From Castanea sativa (lineage: Eukaryota > Streptophyta > Magnoliopsida > Fagales > Fagaceae), in contig NC_134018.1 of the NCBI RefSeq assembly GCF_040712315.1, forward strand, positions 18,744,835 to 18,808,834: 64,000 nucleotides of DNA. The letters are read 5' to 3'. Positions 11,466-23,279 of the stretch are shown here, one piece after another (positions within the stretch are counted from its first letter, which is position 1; every line of letters starts with the position of its first letter). A program made the position numbers and the translations under genes. The notes beneath the pieces were generated by a model. That model did no database searches. It was given only the letters and a program-made list of their open reading frames with translations, and had not been told where the DNA came from.

Positions 11466-12815
11466 TAACTTTGTCTTCTTCACCATAGGATTGGCCACCA
11501 TGAAAGAAAACAAGGAGAAGACTATTACCAGTGGTACTGAGGTCCAAGACGATACAACTCCTTTGGTCGTTTGGAAAACTATCATCCAGATTAGGAAGAG
11601 GAAGGGCATATCTAGTTCTGTGGACCTTGGTGACCTTCCAAGTTGTTGAGGCTCCAAGAAGCAAAAGTCTAGCAAGACTCCTCCTCCTAAGGTTCCAAAA
11701 TTCCCTCTTATGACGGTAGACCTAGATGACTCTGCAATGAACTTGGTACTCGTCCAGACCATTCCATCCGTCCAGCCTGAGAATCTTCCTCCTCCTGCAA
11801 TGAAAGCTCCTTATAGGATTCATCCTTCAGAGCCAGCCAAGCATCCTCCTAACTTGGTGTTGGACGAAGGTTATGCTTGGAGGTCGTTCAAAGGACTCAT
11901 CACTGAAAATCAGGCGAATGCTTGCTACAACATGTTAGTGAAGGAATTTGAGTGTCTGCCATCCATGACCTTTTTAAGGTATGTAGTTTTTCATTATGTC
12001 TATTTCATTTTCTAAGAAATTTAAAGACAATTTCTAACTCTCCCTCATCCATCTATTTTTCAGGACAAGTCGAAGTTTTACACTATGTCCACCCTAGCCA
12101 AAGAGCTCTGTAATGAGGCTAAGGCTACCAAGGAAAAGAGTAAGGAGCTGGCTAATGAGGTCCTTTTGAAGAAGGGGGAAGTAATCAAGCAATGTGAGGA
12201 GGTCACTTGTCTTCTGGTAGTTGAGACGAAGGTAAAGAATGAGGTGGAAGAGCTCAAGGCAGACTATGTTAAGAAAGAGACCCGTATAGGTCATCTTGAG
12301 ACCAAGGGCTTACCTCGTCTTTGGAGAAGGGTCAGAAGGAAGCCATCATAGCCTTCATGAAGTCAGACGAGTTCAAGAACCGTCTACACCGTCACTATGC
12401 TACTGGCTATGAGGACTTCCATTTTGATGCCAATGAGGCTTACCCTAAGATAGACTTTGACTCCTTCAAGATCCCCACTGCCACTGAGAGTTCTCTACTT
12501 CTAATGAGCTCTAAGGATGTCAACATTGTGGACAACACCTCAACAAAACCTGCCAAGGATTCCACTGATGCCAGCAAGGACGACCCAAAGTCTGGGGGTG
12601 ATGCACCTAGTGGTTTATCCCAGCAATTTATTTCTGTTTTTAGAAAATTTATTTATTTTTGTTTGTTGGGTATGCTCGTTATTTTGGGCTTTATTTCAAA
12701 ATTATTTAAGTACATTTCCCTCGTCCAAGTTTATGGACGAGCAAAAAATACAATTGCCTTCATTGGCTTTGAACAACTAAAGGGTTTTTGGACGGTGGTC
12801 GTCCACCCATTTTAA
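10314..12815 (+). pseudogene. Antisense extra ORF of Tat element (aORF), decayed
   Basis: The plus-strand product opens with a Ser-rich acidic segment and then a conserved block with RPRLPEVREWCC, then NGWRTIVAMQVLW and DEFLYCYKP. It continues after an intron-like gap in exon 2 (about 11209-11367; HPHLDSFQLERI, HSLVTHSRLAAWGLGP), a third segment (about 11501-11980) and a coiled-coil segment (12085-12350). This resembles the putative gypsy-type transposon domain (Pfam Transposase_28, as I recall) found antisense to gag-pol in Tat elements; function unknown. In-frame stops (10809, about 11048, about 11647), a lost donor site near 11130 and a frameshift near 12320 disable it. A (TA)n tract sits in its second intron. 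Confidence 0.65.
11400..11462. repeat. (TA)n microsatellite
   Basis: About 31 uninterrupted TA units, lying in an intron-like gap of the decayed antisense ORF. ORFs called through it on the minus strand are artefacts made of alternating Ile-Tyr. Confidence 0.95.
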
Positions 12816-13816
12816 AATTTTATGAATGAATATCTACTTCTATTTTCATTCCTCTTTTGGTGTTGAACATGTTATATGCTTTATGTATGAACAAATTTTT
12901 CCCTTTGTTTACATCATCCCTGTTACTTCTATAGTTTTAAGTGTGGTTTGTCCACTTATAAGACATGTTATCTTGTCTTAACTATATGAACGAATTTCCT
13001 TTGTTTACATCATCCATGTTGGTTTTTATGGTTTTTAAGTGTGGTCCGTCCACTCATGAAGGCATTTAGCTCGTCCATGTTAGAATGAATTTTTTTATGT
13101 TCAACACTTCGACCATTCTTTAAATTTTACAAGTTTAACCCATCTATGAATGGTATTTCTTTTGCTAGCTTTATTCATCCATAGATTTGACTTAATCCCT
13201 TGTCCATAGGCTGGATGGTCCTTTACTCGTCATTGGACAAGACGTTTCCAGCATTTACTCGTCCGAAGATTGGACTATTTGGTTGGTCAAATTCATCCAT
13301 GGATTTTGAATATTTTTTACGTGCACGTTTTACCTCGTCCATTGATTACACGAATATACCTTAGGTTTATTTTTCTTTGCTTCATCCTTATTTTAAGGAA
13401 AGCTTATAGACGTTACATCCCTGTATCTAGAGATTTTACTCATCTTGGGCGTTTAGCCTTCTTGTGGATTAGTTTGAGTGAAAGCAACATGTAAATTAGA
13501 AATTCACACAACATTATATACATTGGGAATCAAAACTGTATATACACAACATAAACATTATCCATAGGCATGGCACATGCTTAGAAGCTAGTGCCTTTAA
13601 GGAATTAAAGATACTTATATACAACAGACAGACTAAGTACATGACTTCGTCCATCACAAATTCGTCGATAGACCACGTAAAAGTTAGAAACTAATGCGCT
13701 TTTAGGAAATTAAAATATTAAAGACATATAGTACTAGCAATAAACACAAATAAATATGAAGAAAGCAACACATAGCTTCAACTTCATCCATGATGATGCT
13801 CGTCCAGGCTGACTCT
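12816..13816 (+). other. 3' region between antisense ORF and pol, rich in TCGTCCA
   Basis: No ORF with a domain is seen. The motif TCGTCC(A) and variants (TCATCC, CGTCCAT) recur every few dozen bases, the same motif as in this element's LTR. This corresponds to the convergent 3' ends of the antisense ORF and of pol; the other Tat element carries a 151-bp tandem array in this place. Confidence 0.4.
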
Positions 13817-16800
13817 TCATTGATAGTATCTTCTTAGATGCTCAATATTCCCGGGGTACTCTAGCTTCTGTCCATCTAAAGCTTCCAAGCAGTATGATTC
13901 TTGTCTTTTGCAATTGATAACCCTGTAAGGTCCTTCCCAATTAGGTCCTTACTTTCCATGGGCCAGGTTCTTGGTTGCCAAGGAGACCCTTTTTAGGACG
14001 AGGTTCCCAATGTTGAAGCGTCTAGGTTTCACCATTGCATCATGTTGTCTAGCCATAAGATTTTTATATCTTGTTGTTCTCTATTCTGCATCCACCATTT
14101 CCTCGTCTATAAGATCAAGGTTAAGACAAAGTTGTTCTTCATTCTCCTTGTCCTGATACCTCATCACCATAGTGGTTGGCCATGTGCACTTCTACTAGTA
14201 TGACTGCTTCACTTCCATAGGCTAGTTTCAAAGGAGTTTCCCCTATGGGGGTTCTCACAGTTGTCTTGTAAGCCCATAGTACACCTAGTAGCTCGTCTAG
14301 CCATACTCCCTTTGCCCCTTCAAGCCGAGTCTTGATGATCTTCAACAAGGATCAGTTTGCTACTTTTGCTTGTCCATTTTCTTTGAGTGGGAGGGTAAGG
14401 AATAATGATTCTTGATTTCCAGCTGCTTGCAAAATTCTCTAATGGGTGTGTTATCAAACTGTCGTCCATTTTCTGACACCAGTACTCTAAGTACCCCAAA
14501 CTTGCATACAATGCTCTTCTAGACAAAATTTTTGACATTTTGCTGTGTGATTTTTGCTCCCCTTAGTGCTTCTGCTCCCCTTAGTGCTCTACTTGTATAA
14601 TACATAGGCTTTTGCATTTTTTCCTTCTTCCCTAATTAATGCTGAGCTTACTGCATGTGGGGACACTGCTAAGTATAAATACAACTCCTCACTTGGTATG
14701 GACGGGCTTAGCAGGGGAGCTGTAGTAAGATAGACCTTAAGATCTTGGAAGACCTTCTAGCACTCGTCTGTCCATTCAAATGCCTTCCTGAGAACTTTGA
14801 AAAAAGGCAAACATTTATCTATAGCTTTTGAAACAAACCTATTTAGAGCTGTAACTCGTCCAGTGAGGGACTGGACTTCCTTAACATTCTTTGGTAATTC
14901 CATACTTAATATTGCTTGGTTCTTATCAGGATTTGCTTCAATTCCCTTCTATGAAACCATGAACCCTAAGAACTTCCTTAATGAAACCCCGAAGGCATAC
15001 GTACTTGGATTCAACTTCATGTTCTATCGTCTAAGTGTGTCAAAGGTCTCCTGTAGGTCGTCCAAGTGTTTCTTCTTGTCCAAGCTCTTCACCAGAATGT
15101 CATTAACATAAAATTCTACATTCCGTCCTAACTGTGGACAGAACATGTGATTGACCAGCCTCTGGTAAGTTGCCCCCTCATTCTTCAAACCAAAGGGCAT
15201 CACTTTGTAACAAAACAAACCTTGATTGGTAATGAAGGATGTCTTCTCTTGATCTGCCTCATCCATCCTTATCTGGTTATAACTTGAGAAGGTGTCAATA
15301 AAGCTGAGTAACTAATGACCTACTGTTGAATTCACCAATTGGTCAATGCGTGGCAATAGATAACTATCCTTAGGGCAAGCCTTGTTCAAATCAGTGAAGT
15401 CTACACAAATCCTCCACTTGTCGTTAGCCTTCTTGACCCTTACCATATTAGCTAACCAATCCAGGTAATAGACTTCCCGAATGAATTCTGTTGTGGTTAA
15501 GTTCCGGACCTCTTCTTTGATAGCTTTATCTCGCTCAGGAGCAAAGAACCTCTTCTTTTGACGGACTGGCTTGGAAGATGGATACATATTCAAACGATGA
15601 GTAATGACACTTGGATCAATTCCTGGCATGTCTTCATGACTCCACGCAAAAACATCAATACTTTTCCTTAAGAATTGGATGAGGTCTTGCCTTGTCTCTC
15701 CCTCCAAACTTGTTCCTATTCTGGTAAACTTCTCAAGGTCACCCTCATCTTGAGGAATGTCTTACAGTACTTCAGTGGGCTTTGCAATAACCTTTCTCTC
15801 CTTTATATTCACTGTCTATACATGCTCGTCTATAGCCAACATGGCTAAGTAGCATTCTCCAGCAGCTAACTAATCTCCTTGCACTTGCCTTACTCCATAC
15901 TCTGTTGGGAACTTGACATATAAGTGGTAGGTAGATTTCACTGCCTTCTAATTGTTTAAAGTTGGTCATCCAATGATGGCATTGTAGGAAGATGAACAAT
16001 CTACAATGAGGAAATTTACCACTACAAGTAGAGTAATAGTGCCCACTGGTTATACTTTCATTCCTTCAAATCCTACTAAAGGCAAATTTATTGGACAAAG
16101 TTGATCTCATCCAAGCCTCATCTACTAAAAGGCGGGGTAATATAGGATATCTACTGAACTCCCGTTATCTACCAACACCTTTCTAGTCGTGTAATCCATA
16201 ATGAGCAAAGTGATGATGATCGCATCGTCGTGTGGATGATGGACCCCTCTAGCATCTTCATCTGTGAAAGTAATGGCCTGCTCATCTACCCCTTTCATCC
16301 TTGGAACTCTTCCAAAGAGTTGGACGTTCTGCACCATTTTCAATAGGTCTTCCTTGACTTGGAAGATTGCCCTAATGAAGTTCCTCTTACAATAACTCAT
16401 ATTTCCCCAAGTGGGGGTTGTGATAGCCCTTCTACCTTTCCTTTAAACTTCTCGTCCTTGTGATCTCGTCCAAGGGAATTTCTTAACTTTCCTTATCTGA
16501 TGAGATTTTCAATCTGCTACTTTAAATCATAGCATTCGTCCATGTCGTGCATATGATCTCTATGGAAGTGACAATACTTATTCTTATTATGCTTTTTAGG
16601 ATCCCCCTTCATCTCCTTTAGCCACTTCAAAGATAGGTCACCCTTGATCTGCATAAGCACTTGGTCAAGCAGAACATTCAAAGGCGTGTAATGCTGACTT
16701 TGTCCTGAAGATGAACTTGCCTTCTTGTTATCTCTGTCTTTCTTCTCTCCTGTTTAGGCCTTCTTTAGACGAGGGCCTTATTCTGGATGTCGAGGGAACT

Positions 16801-17782
16801 CTGCTTCCATTCGTTCTACTTTCTTCCTCTTCTTGGCGGTGATCGCATCTTCTGCATTCATGAAGCTTTGGGCTGAATGAACGAGTTCAGCCATGGTCTT
16901 TGGTTCTTGTTCATAGAGCTTGTGAATGAATAAATCTACATTAACTCCATTGTAGAAGGCTACTAACAACAACTTGTCGTCCATCTCGTCTACTGTCAAG
17001 GCTTCCCTGTTGAAACGAGTAATGAAAGACTGCAAACTTTCATTGTCCCCTTGCTCTATGGTCAACAGGTTGGACGAAGAGCGTTTATGCTTTTGTCCTC
17101 TGATAAAGTTGTTGACAAACAACTTACTCAACTCCTCAAAAGAACCAATAGTATTCGGAGGTATTTTACTGAACCACACTCGTGCCGACCCCTTAAGGGT
17201 GGTTGGGAAAGCCTTACACATTATCTCATCTAGAACTCCTTACAGGTGCATTGTGGTCTTGAAGGTTGCAATGTGGTCACATAGGTCGCGCGTTCCATCA
17301 TAAGAGTCCAAGGAAGGCATCTTGAACTTGGAAGACAGGGGATGAATGTTGATGGAAGCTATGAAGGGGGAATTAGTTCGATGAACCAAGTCATCTACAG
17401 GATTCGTTTTTCTCATATTCTCCCTCATCTCGTCCATGGCTTTCCTCATTTGATTTATCTCCTTCTCCAAGTGTGGCACTCTACATTAAGCGGTATCCCT
17501 TAATTGATTCTCGTGCTCCACATTTTCTCCTTCTCTAGCTTCTTGACTCTGAGCTTGTTCTCCTATACACCATTCATGACGTTGTCTTCTTTGGTTAATC
17601 TCCTGAGTAAACTCTTGGTTTTGATGAGTTAGCTCTACCATGGCAGCTGCCATAGACTGCATTTGTTGGATGGAAGGCGATTGCATGATAGGTGCTAACT
17701 GGTAAGCGCGGTTGGGATGGCTAGAAGCGTTTCCAATCTCCTGGTGGCCTAGACTAGTGCCCATTGACCTTGTCCGAGCCAT
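13817..17782 (-). pseudogene. Gypsy-1 gag-pol polyprotein, decayed
   Basis: Minus-strand order, from 17782: gag N-terminus (17486-17782), Retrotrans_gag core with CKAFPTTLKGSARVWF (16778-17221) and protease segment VLVDNGSSVDIL (about 16160). RT follows (15024-15707; WRICVDFTDLNKACPKD and MPFGLKN). Next come the start of the first RNase H (LYLAVSPHAVSSAL, about 14670), a deletion, the integrase core (NGRQFDN, about 14455), and the integrase tail ending EYPGNIEHLRRYY at 13817. The RT catalytic motif reads YVND rather than YVDD, which alone would inactivate it. The second RNase H and the integrase zinc finger are missing near 14580. Several stops and frameshifts occur. The gag-PR-RT-RNH-INT order is that of Ty3/gypsy. 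Confidence 0.85.
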
Positions 17783-17830
17783 ACAGCCTTTTGTCTAAGA
17801 AAGATAAATTGCAAAATACAAATTTAACTT

Positions 17831-17847
17831 TCCCACAGACAGTGCCA
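17831..17847 (-). other. Primer binding site of gypsy-1
   Basis: On the minus strand this reads TGGCACTGTCTGTGGGA, immediately after the LTR. It is the decayed counterpart of the TGGCGCCGTCTGTGGGAA site in the gypsy-2 element. I cannot name the tRNA with certainty. Confidence 0.6.
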
Positions 17848-18130
17848 ACTGATGATGTACAGAAAATCAGTAGACTGAATGCTCTGGTCTTCAATGAACT
17901 TGAGGTTATCTAGAAGGCCTGAAAAAGGAAGAAGTACAAGATCAAAGGTGACTGGGTTGAACCGGCCAAGAATCCTCCGATGCTTAAGTTAGTTTTTCTC
18001 TTTAGAACTCAAGAATTCCAACCTTTAGGAGTGGTGGAAACTTACCTTCATTTGATATGGATAAGTCCTTTTATACTGAGCTTTGGAATGGTTACTTGTT
18101 TAGTAACTTCTTCCATATGGATGGAAGTTA

Positions 18131-19918
18131 TGTTAGGACATATGTCGTTCACTTGATAAGAACATATGTCATTATTTTATGTAATTGGCAAATCCTTTGA
18201 CAAAACGCACTTGTAATTGGGTACATCTAAGATGTTTTTAATACTTCAAGAGACAAGATTTCAAGATCAAGTGTTAAAGCCATGCAAGTTTTTCCAACAA
18301 ACAAGCTGAGAAGTGCTCTTCATTAAAGCTCAACAGCTGCATCTATCGAGCTTTAAGAAGCTGTTCCAGCCCGTGGCTCGACAGCTGCTCGACAGCACCT
18401 CGACACCTCTACCTGTCGAGATTTAAGAAAAACAGTTTTTCAGTACTGTTTTGATTCTAATCCGTGGATATGTCTTTGGGCCTTCTTTTCTCACAATCCT
18501 AGACACATAAAAGGATTATTTTAAGGGCCGTCAAAGTAAGCACAAGTTGCACAAGCATTAAGCAAAGTCTGTTCAAGCAATTTGTGACCAGAGACAAAGC
18601 TTGCCCTAGTTCATCTCTTTGTGAAGAAGATGCTGTGTCTTTGCACCATAGGGTTTTATAACCAAGCATCTTCTTGTTCTTCATTGTGAGGATGAATTGA
18701 AGAACTTTGCAGCCAACATCTTTCTCAAGTTGGTGATTGAAGTCGTGTATTGAGATCCGCGTAATTGGTTAGTTACGTACTAGGAGCTGTGCATTGAAAA
18801 GGAGAGATTGTCACTACAGAACAAGTCCAATTGGATATTGAGGTAAGGGTTCAGCTGTAGGTTGGTATAAGATACTGGGATTCTTTTACTTGTAATCGCT
18901 TGTTGTGATAATAGTGGATTCTCTAAAGTGGTGACCTTAAAATCACCCGGTGGGGTTTTTGCCTTGGAGGTTTTCCCCATTCGTAAACAAATCACCGTGT
19001 CAATTTATTTTCCGCTGCACTTTAGTTTATTAGTGATTTGTTTGTGCTACCACACGTTTACATGTTAATTTGAGAAGTGCTCTTCATTAAAGCTCAACAG
19101 CTGCATCTATCGAGCTTTAAGAAGCTGTTCCAGCCCGTGGCTCGACAGCTGCTCGACAGCTGCTCGACAGCACCTCGACACCTCTACCTGTCGAGATTTA
19201 AGAAAAACAGTTTTTCAGTACTGTTTTGATTCTAATCCGTGGATATGTCTTTGGGCCTTCTTTTCTCACAATCCTAGACACATAAAAGGATTATTTTAAG
19301 GGCCGTCAAAGTAAGCACAAGTTGCACAAGCATTAAGCAAAGTCTGTTCAAGCAATTTGTGACCAGAGACAAAGCTTGCCCTAGTTCATCTCTTTGTGAA
19401 GAAGATGCTGTGTCTTTGCACCATAGGGTTTTATAACCAAGCATCTTCTTGTTCTTCATTGTGAGGATGAATTGAAGAACTTTGCAGCCAACATCTTTCT
19501 CAAGTTGGTGATTGAAGTCGTGTATTGAGATCCGCGTAATTGGTTAGTTATGTACTAGGAGCTGTGCATTGAAAAGGAGAGATTGTCACTACAGAACAAG
19601 TCCAATTGGATATTGAGGTAAGGGTTCAGCTGTAGGTTGGTATAAGATACTGGGATTCTTTTACTTGTAATCGCTTGTTGTGATAATAGTGGATTCTCTA
19701 AAGTGGTGACCTTAAAATCACCCGGTGGGGTTTTTGCCTTGGAAGTTTTCCCCATTCGTAAACAAATCACCGTGTCAATTTATTTTCCGCTGCACTTTAG
19801 TTTATTAGTGATTTGTTTGTGCTACCACACGTTTACATGTTAATTTGATTAATTAATAAACTTGGCTAATTAATCAACTTAATCCATCACAAGGGGTCAA
19901 TACATTTTTGGCCTATCA
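18131..19918 (+). repeat. Copia-2 5' LTR with internal tandem duplication
   Basis: Starts TGTTAGGACATATG and ends GCCTATCA. Bases 18308-19071 (764 bp) are repeated at 19072-19847 (776 bp). The copies differ by a 12-bp addition of a CTGCTCGACAG-type unit and, by eye, two substitutions, so the duplication is much younger than the divergence between the two LTRs. Each duplicate contains the CTCGACAG array (18340-18425 and 19103-19202) and a TATA-like CATAAAAGG, so this LTR has two potential promoters. Confidence 0.9.
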
Positions 19919-19920
19919 AG

Positions 19921-19935
19921 TGGTATCAAAGCAGG
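19921..19935 (+). other. Primer binding site of copia-2
   Basis: TGGTATCAAAGCAGG, two bases after the 5' LTR. The TGGTATCA core matches the initiator tRNA-Met type site of plant copia elements. Confidence 0.8.
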
Positions 19936-19989
19936 CACACTCTGATTAGGGTTTAATCCTTGTGTGTGATCCATTGACCCCTATTTGTC

Positions 19990-21891
19990 ATGGATGAAGG
20001 ACAATCTCTTATTATCCTTCCTTTATTTGATGAGACTAACTATGCATATTGGAAAGTACGCATGAGAGCTTTTTTGTAGTCTCTAGATCAGAATGTGTGG
20101 CAAGCTTTAGAGATTGGCTGGACCAAGCCAAAGGAAGCGCCGGCTAATTGGGATGAGTTAAAGATCAAGGCGGCAAACTTCAACAGCAGGGCATTAAATG
20201 CGTTGTTCAGTGCAGTCACAAATAAGGAATTCAAGAAGATATCCTCCACTGAAACTGCAAAGGAAGCATGGACCATCCTCCAGACAACCTATAAGGGAAC
20301 AAAGGCTGTTAAAGATTCAAAGCTTCAGAGGCTCACTACAAGCTTCGAAGAGATAAAAATGGAGGAGGATGAGTCATTTGATGAGTTCTATGCAAAACTC
20401 AAAGACATAGTGAACTCTGCCTTTAATCTTGGAGAAACTATCCCAGAACCCAAGACTGTGAGAAAAGTGCTCAGATCTCTGCCCGAAAGATTCCATGCCA
20501 AGATCACTACGATTGAGGAATCAAAGGATATTGATAAAATTTCTTTAACAGAGCTGGTTGGAAATCTACAGACCTATGGGTTGGGTTTGTCTAGAATCGA
20601 AAAGACGAGCAAGAGCAAGAGTATGGGACTGAAGGCCAAGAGTAGTGAGACAGAAGAGTCTTCAGATGATGAAGATTCTAAGATGAAGTCCTACATCACC
20701 AGGCAAGTCAAGAAGTTTATGAAGAATGCCAATGGAAAAGGCTTCAACAAGGACCGTAGGCAATCCGGTTCTTCTCAGTTCAAGGGTCAAGACAAAGGGA
20801 AGAAGGATGCAAGGGATGGCGGTCAGTACACTGTTCCTACAGGACCTAAGTGCTTTGGGTGTCAAGGCTTCGGACACATGAAACAGGAATGCCCAACGTA
20901 TCTTAAGACGATTAGAAAAAGTAAGGCACTTGTTGTTACGCTAAGTGACACTGAGCCTGAAGATGATTCCGACAATAAGGATGACGGAATCTTGAATGCC
21001 TTCACTGCCACAGTTAATCCTACTAAAGGGATTGTTGAAGATGTGGATGAAGAAAAGGAATTGGTGGAAGCCTAGTTTGAGAAGATGGATGATCAAGATG
21101 ACATTCACACAGCCTATGCTAAACTATATAAGGTCTTAGAAAAGCACGAGAAACTGTATAGGTTGACCACCAAGAAGCTCAATGATGTGGAGCTTGAACG
21201 TGAAGAGCTTTCCATAAAGTTTGATGAAGCAAATCAAACTATTGGAGTATTAAGGTTTGAAAATAACTTCTTGGCTGAGAAGACTAAGAAGCTTAAGGTA
21301 GAACTATTCCAATTCAAAGCTCAACTGGAAAGGACTTCAAGCACTAAGCTCGATGAGATGCTCAGTTTTCAAAAATCTGCTTCAGATCGAACAAGTTTAA
21401 GGTATGATTTCTCTTCCTCTAATAGTGCTTCTGCTAGTACTACTGTTTTTGTTCCTTTTAGCAATAATGTTGAACTTGAAAACGCTAATGCTAAAACTAA
21501 ATTAGCTAAGGAGAGCATAGACAAGGGTAAATTTATCTTAAGAGCACCCCCTAAGCAGGATAAGAAGGAAGTTAAAAACTCTAAGGCTAAGAAGGCTAAC
21601 TTTTAAAGGCCTAAACAAAAGAAGCAGTATATTTGTCATCACTATGGAGCAATTGGTCATACTAGACCAAATTGCTATAAGTGGTTAGCCACTCAAAATA
21701 GCAACAGCCTGTTGGCATCGGGAAACCAGAATCAATTTTCGTCCTCGTTTGCTCCTCTCGGAGATCTTCTCAAAGCCCTCATGTTTCTTTTGAACTTGAA
21801 CGATATCAATTCTTCCCCGTCACCGCCGGTTCAACGGTTTACAAAAAGGAAAGGTTCTTCCAAGGTATGGAAGGAAAAGAGTTCCAAGTGA
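19990..21891 (+). pseudogene. Copia-2 gag, one frame with three in-frame stops
   Basis: A single frame of 634 codons from ATG 19990 to TGA 21889-21891, broken only by TAG 20077, TAG 21073 and TAA 21604; no frameshift is needed. The domain order is: N-terminal PPLFDETNYAYWK, UBN2-type gag (DESFDEFY, RSLPERFHAKI), and a Ser/Glu and Lys-rich linker. Then come a zinc knuckle CFGCQGFGHMKQEC (about 20851-20892), an acidic segment, a coiled-coil region (about 21085-21400), and a second knuckle-like CHHYGAIGHTRPNC near 21640 whose second Cys is Tyr. Gag would form particles and bind RNA. It is homologous to the gag remnants at 5056-6658 and 28562-28950. The stops mean this copy is probably not translated in full. 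Confidence 0.88.
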
Positions 21892-22238
21892 TCTAATCAC
21901 TTTTTCTCTCTCTTCTTTTGTTTTTGTTTTTGCATTACTTGTGTGTTTTGCTTTAATGTTTTGAGTCAGTCTAGTTTTTATACATTGCTTTGAGTCAATC
22001 TATTTGTATGCAATCTTTTATTTCTGTTTCACACTAAGATGCCTCGATGAGTTTTGTTTAAGTGTTTTAGAAATACAGGTTGTCAAAGTCTACTTGTCAT
22101 GAACTCTCTTCTTGCAAAGTTTTTCAAGAGTTTATGTTAGGATATATTTTATTGTATTCAACAAGTGAGTATGAGTTGAGTGATTTATGACTTCTCTCAT
22201 ATGTTCATTTGGTTGTTGTGGTTTTGTCATGGATTGCC

Positions 22239-22249
22239 AAAGGGGAGAT
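22239..22249 (+). other. Polypurine tract of copia-2
   Basis: The purine run AAAGGGGAGAT lies immediately 5' of the right LTR, the expected site for plus-strand priming. The 350 bp before it (21892-22238) are T-rich and non-coding. Confidence 0.75.
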
Positions 22250-23279
22250 TTTTAGGATATATGTCGTTCACTTGATAAGAACATATGTCATTATTTTATG
22301 TAATTGGCAAATCCTTTGACAAAACGCACTTTACTTGTAATTGGGTACATCTAAGATGTTTTTAATACTTCAAGAGACAAGATTTCAAGATCAAGTGTTA
22401 AAGTCATGCAAGTTCGTCCAACAAACAAACTGAGAATTGCTCTTCATTAAAGCTCAACAACTTGCTCGACAGCTGCATCTATCGAGCTTTAAGAAGTTGT
22501 TCCAGCCCGTGGCTCGACAGCTGCTCGACAGCACCTTGACACCTCTAGCTGTTGAGATTTAAGAAAAACAGTTTTTCAATACTATTTTGATTCTAATCCG
22601 TGGATATGTCTTTGGGCCTTCTTTTCTCACAACCCTAGACATATAAAAGGATTATTTTAAGGGTCGTCAAAGTAAGCACAAGTTGCACAAGCATTGAGCA
22701 AAGTCTGTTCAAGCAATTTGTGATCGGAGACAAAGTTTGCCCTAGTTCATCTCTTTGTGAAGAAGTTGCTGTGTCTTTGCACCATAGGGTTTTGTAACCA
22801 AGCATCTTCTTGTTCTTCATTGTGAGGATGAACTGATGAACTTTGCAGCCAACATCTTTCTCAAGTTGGTGATTGAAGTCACATACTGGGATCTCTGCAA
22901 TTGGTTAGTCACGTACTGGGAGTCGTGCATTGAAAATGAGAGATTGTCACTACAGAACAAGTCCAATTGGGTGTTGGGGTAAGGGTTCAACTGTAGGTTG
23001 GTATAAGGTACTGAGATTCCTTTACTTGTAACCACTTGTTGTGATAATAGTGGATTCTTAGGAGTGGTGACCTTAAAATCACCCAGTGGGGTTTTTGCCT
23101 TGGAGGTTTTCTCCATTCGTAAACAAATCATCGTGTCAATTTATTTTCCGCTGCACTTTTGTTTATTAGTGATTTGTTTGTGCTACCACGCGTTTGCATA
23201 TTAATTTGATTGATTAATAAACTTGGCTAATTAATTAACTTAATCCATCACAAGGGGTCAATACTTTTTATGCCTATCA
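22250..23279 (+). repeat. Copia-2 3' LTR
   Basis: 1,030 bp. The terminal TG is mutated to TT at 22250-22251 and the end is CCTATCA at 23279. It has a clean TATA box TATAAAAGG at 22642-22650. The CTCGACAG/ATCGAG motif array lies at about 22455-22558, roughly 90-190 bp upstream of the TATA box. It differs from the left LTR by several percent by eye, including about a dozen changes within 70 bp near 22880. Confidence 0.9.

Noticed and set aside
11337..11762. Minus-strand ORFs through the (TA)n tract
   Set aside because: The alternating Ile-Tyr run is simply the translated microsatellite; the flanks are the antisense shadow of the decayed plus-strand ORF.
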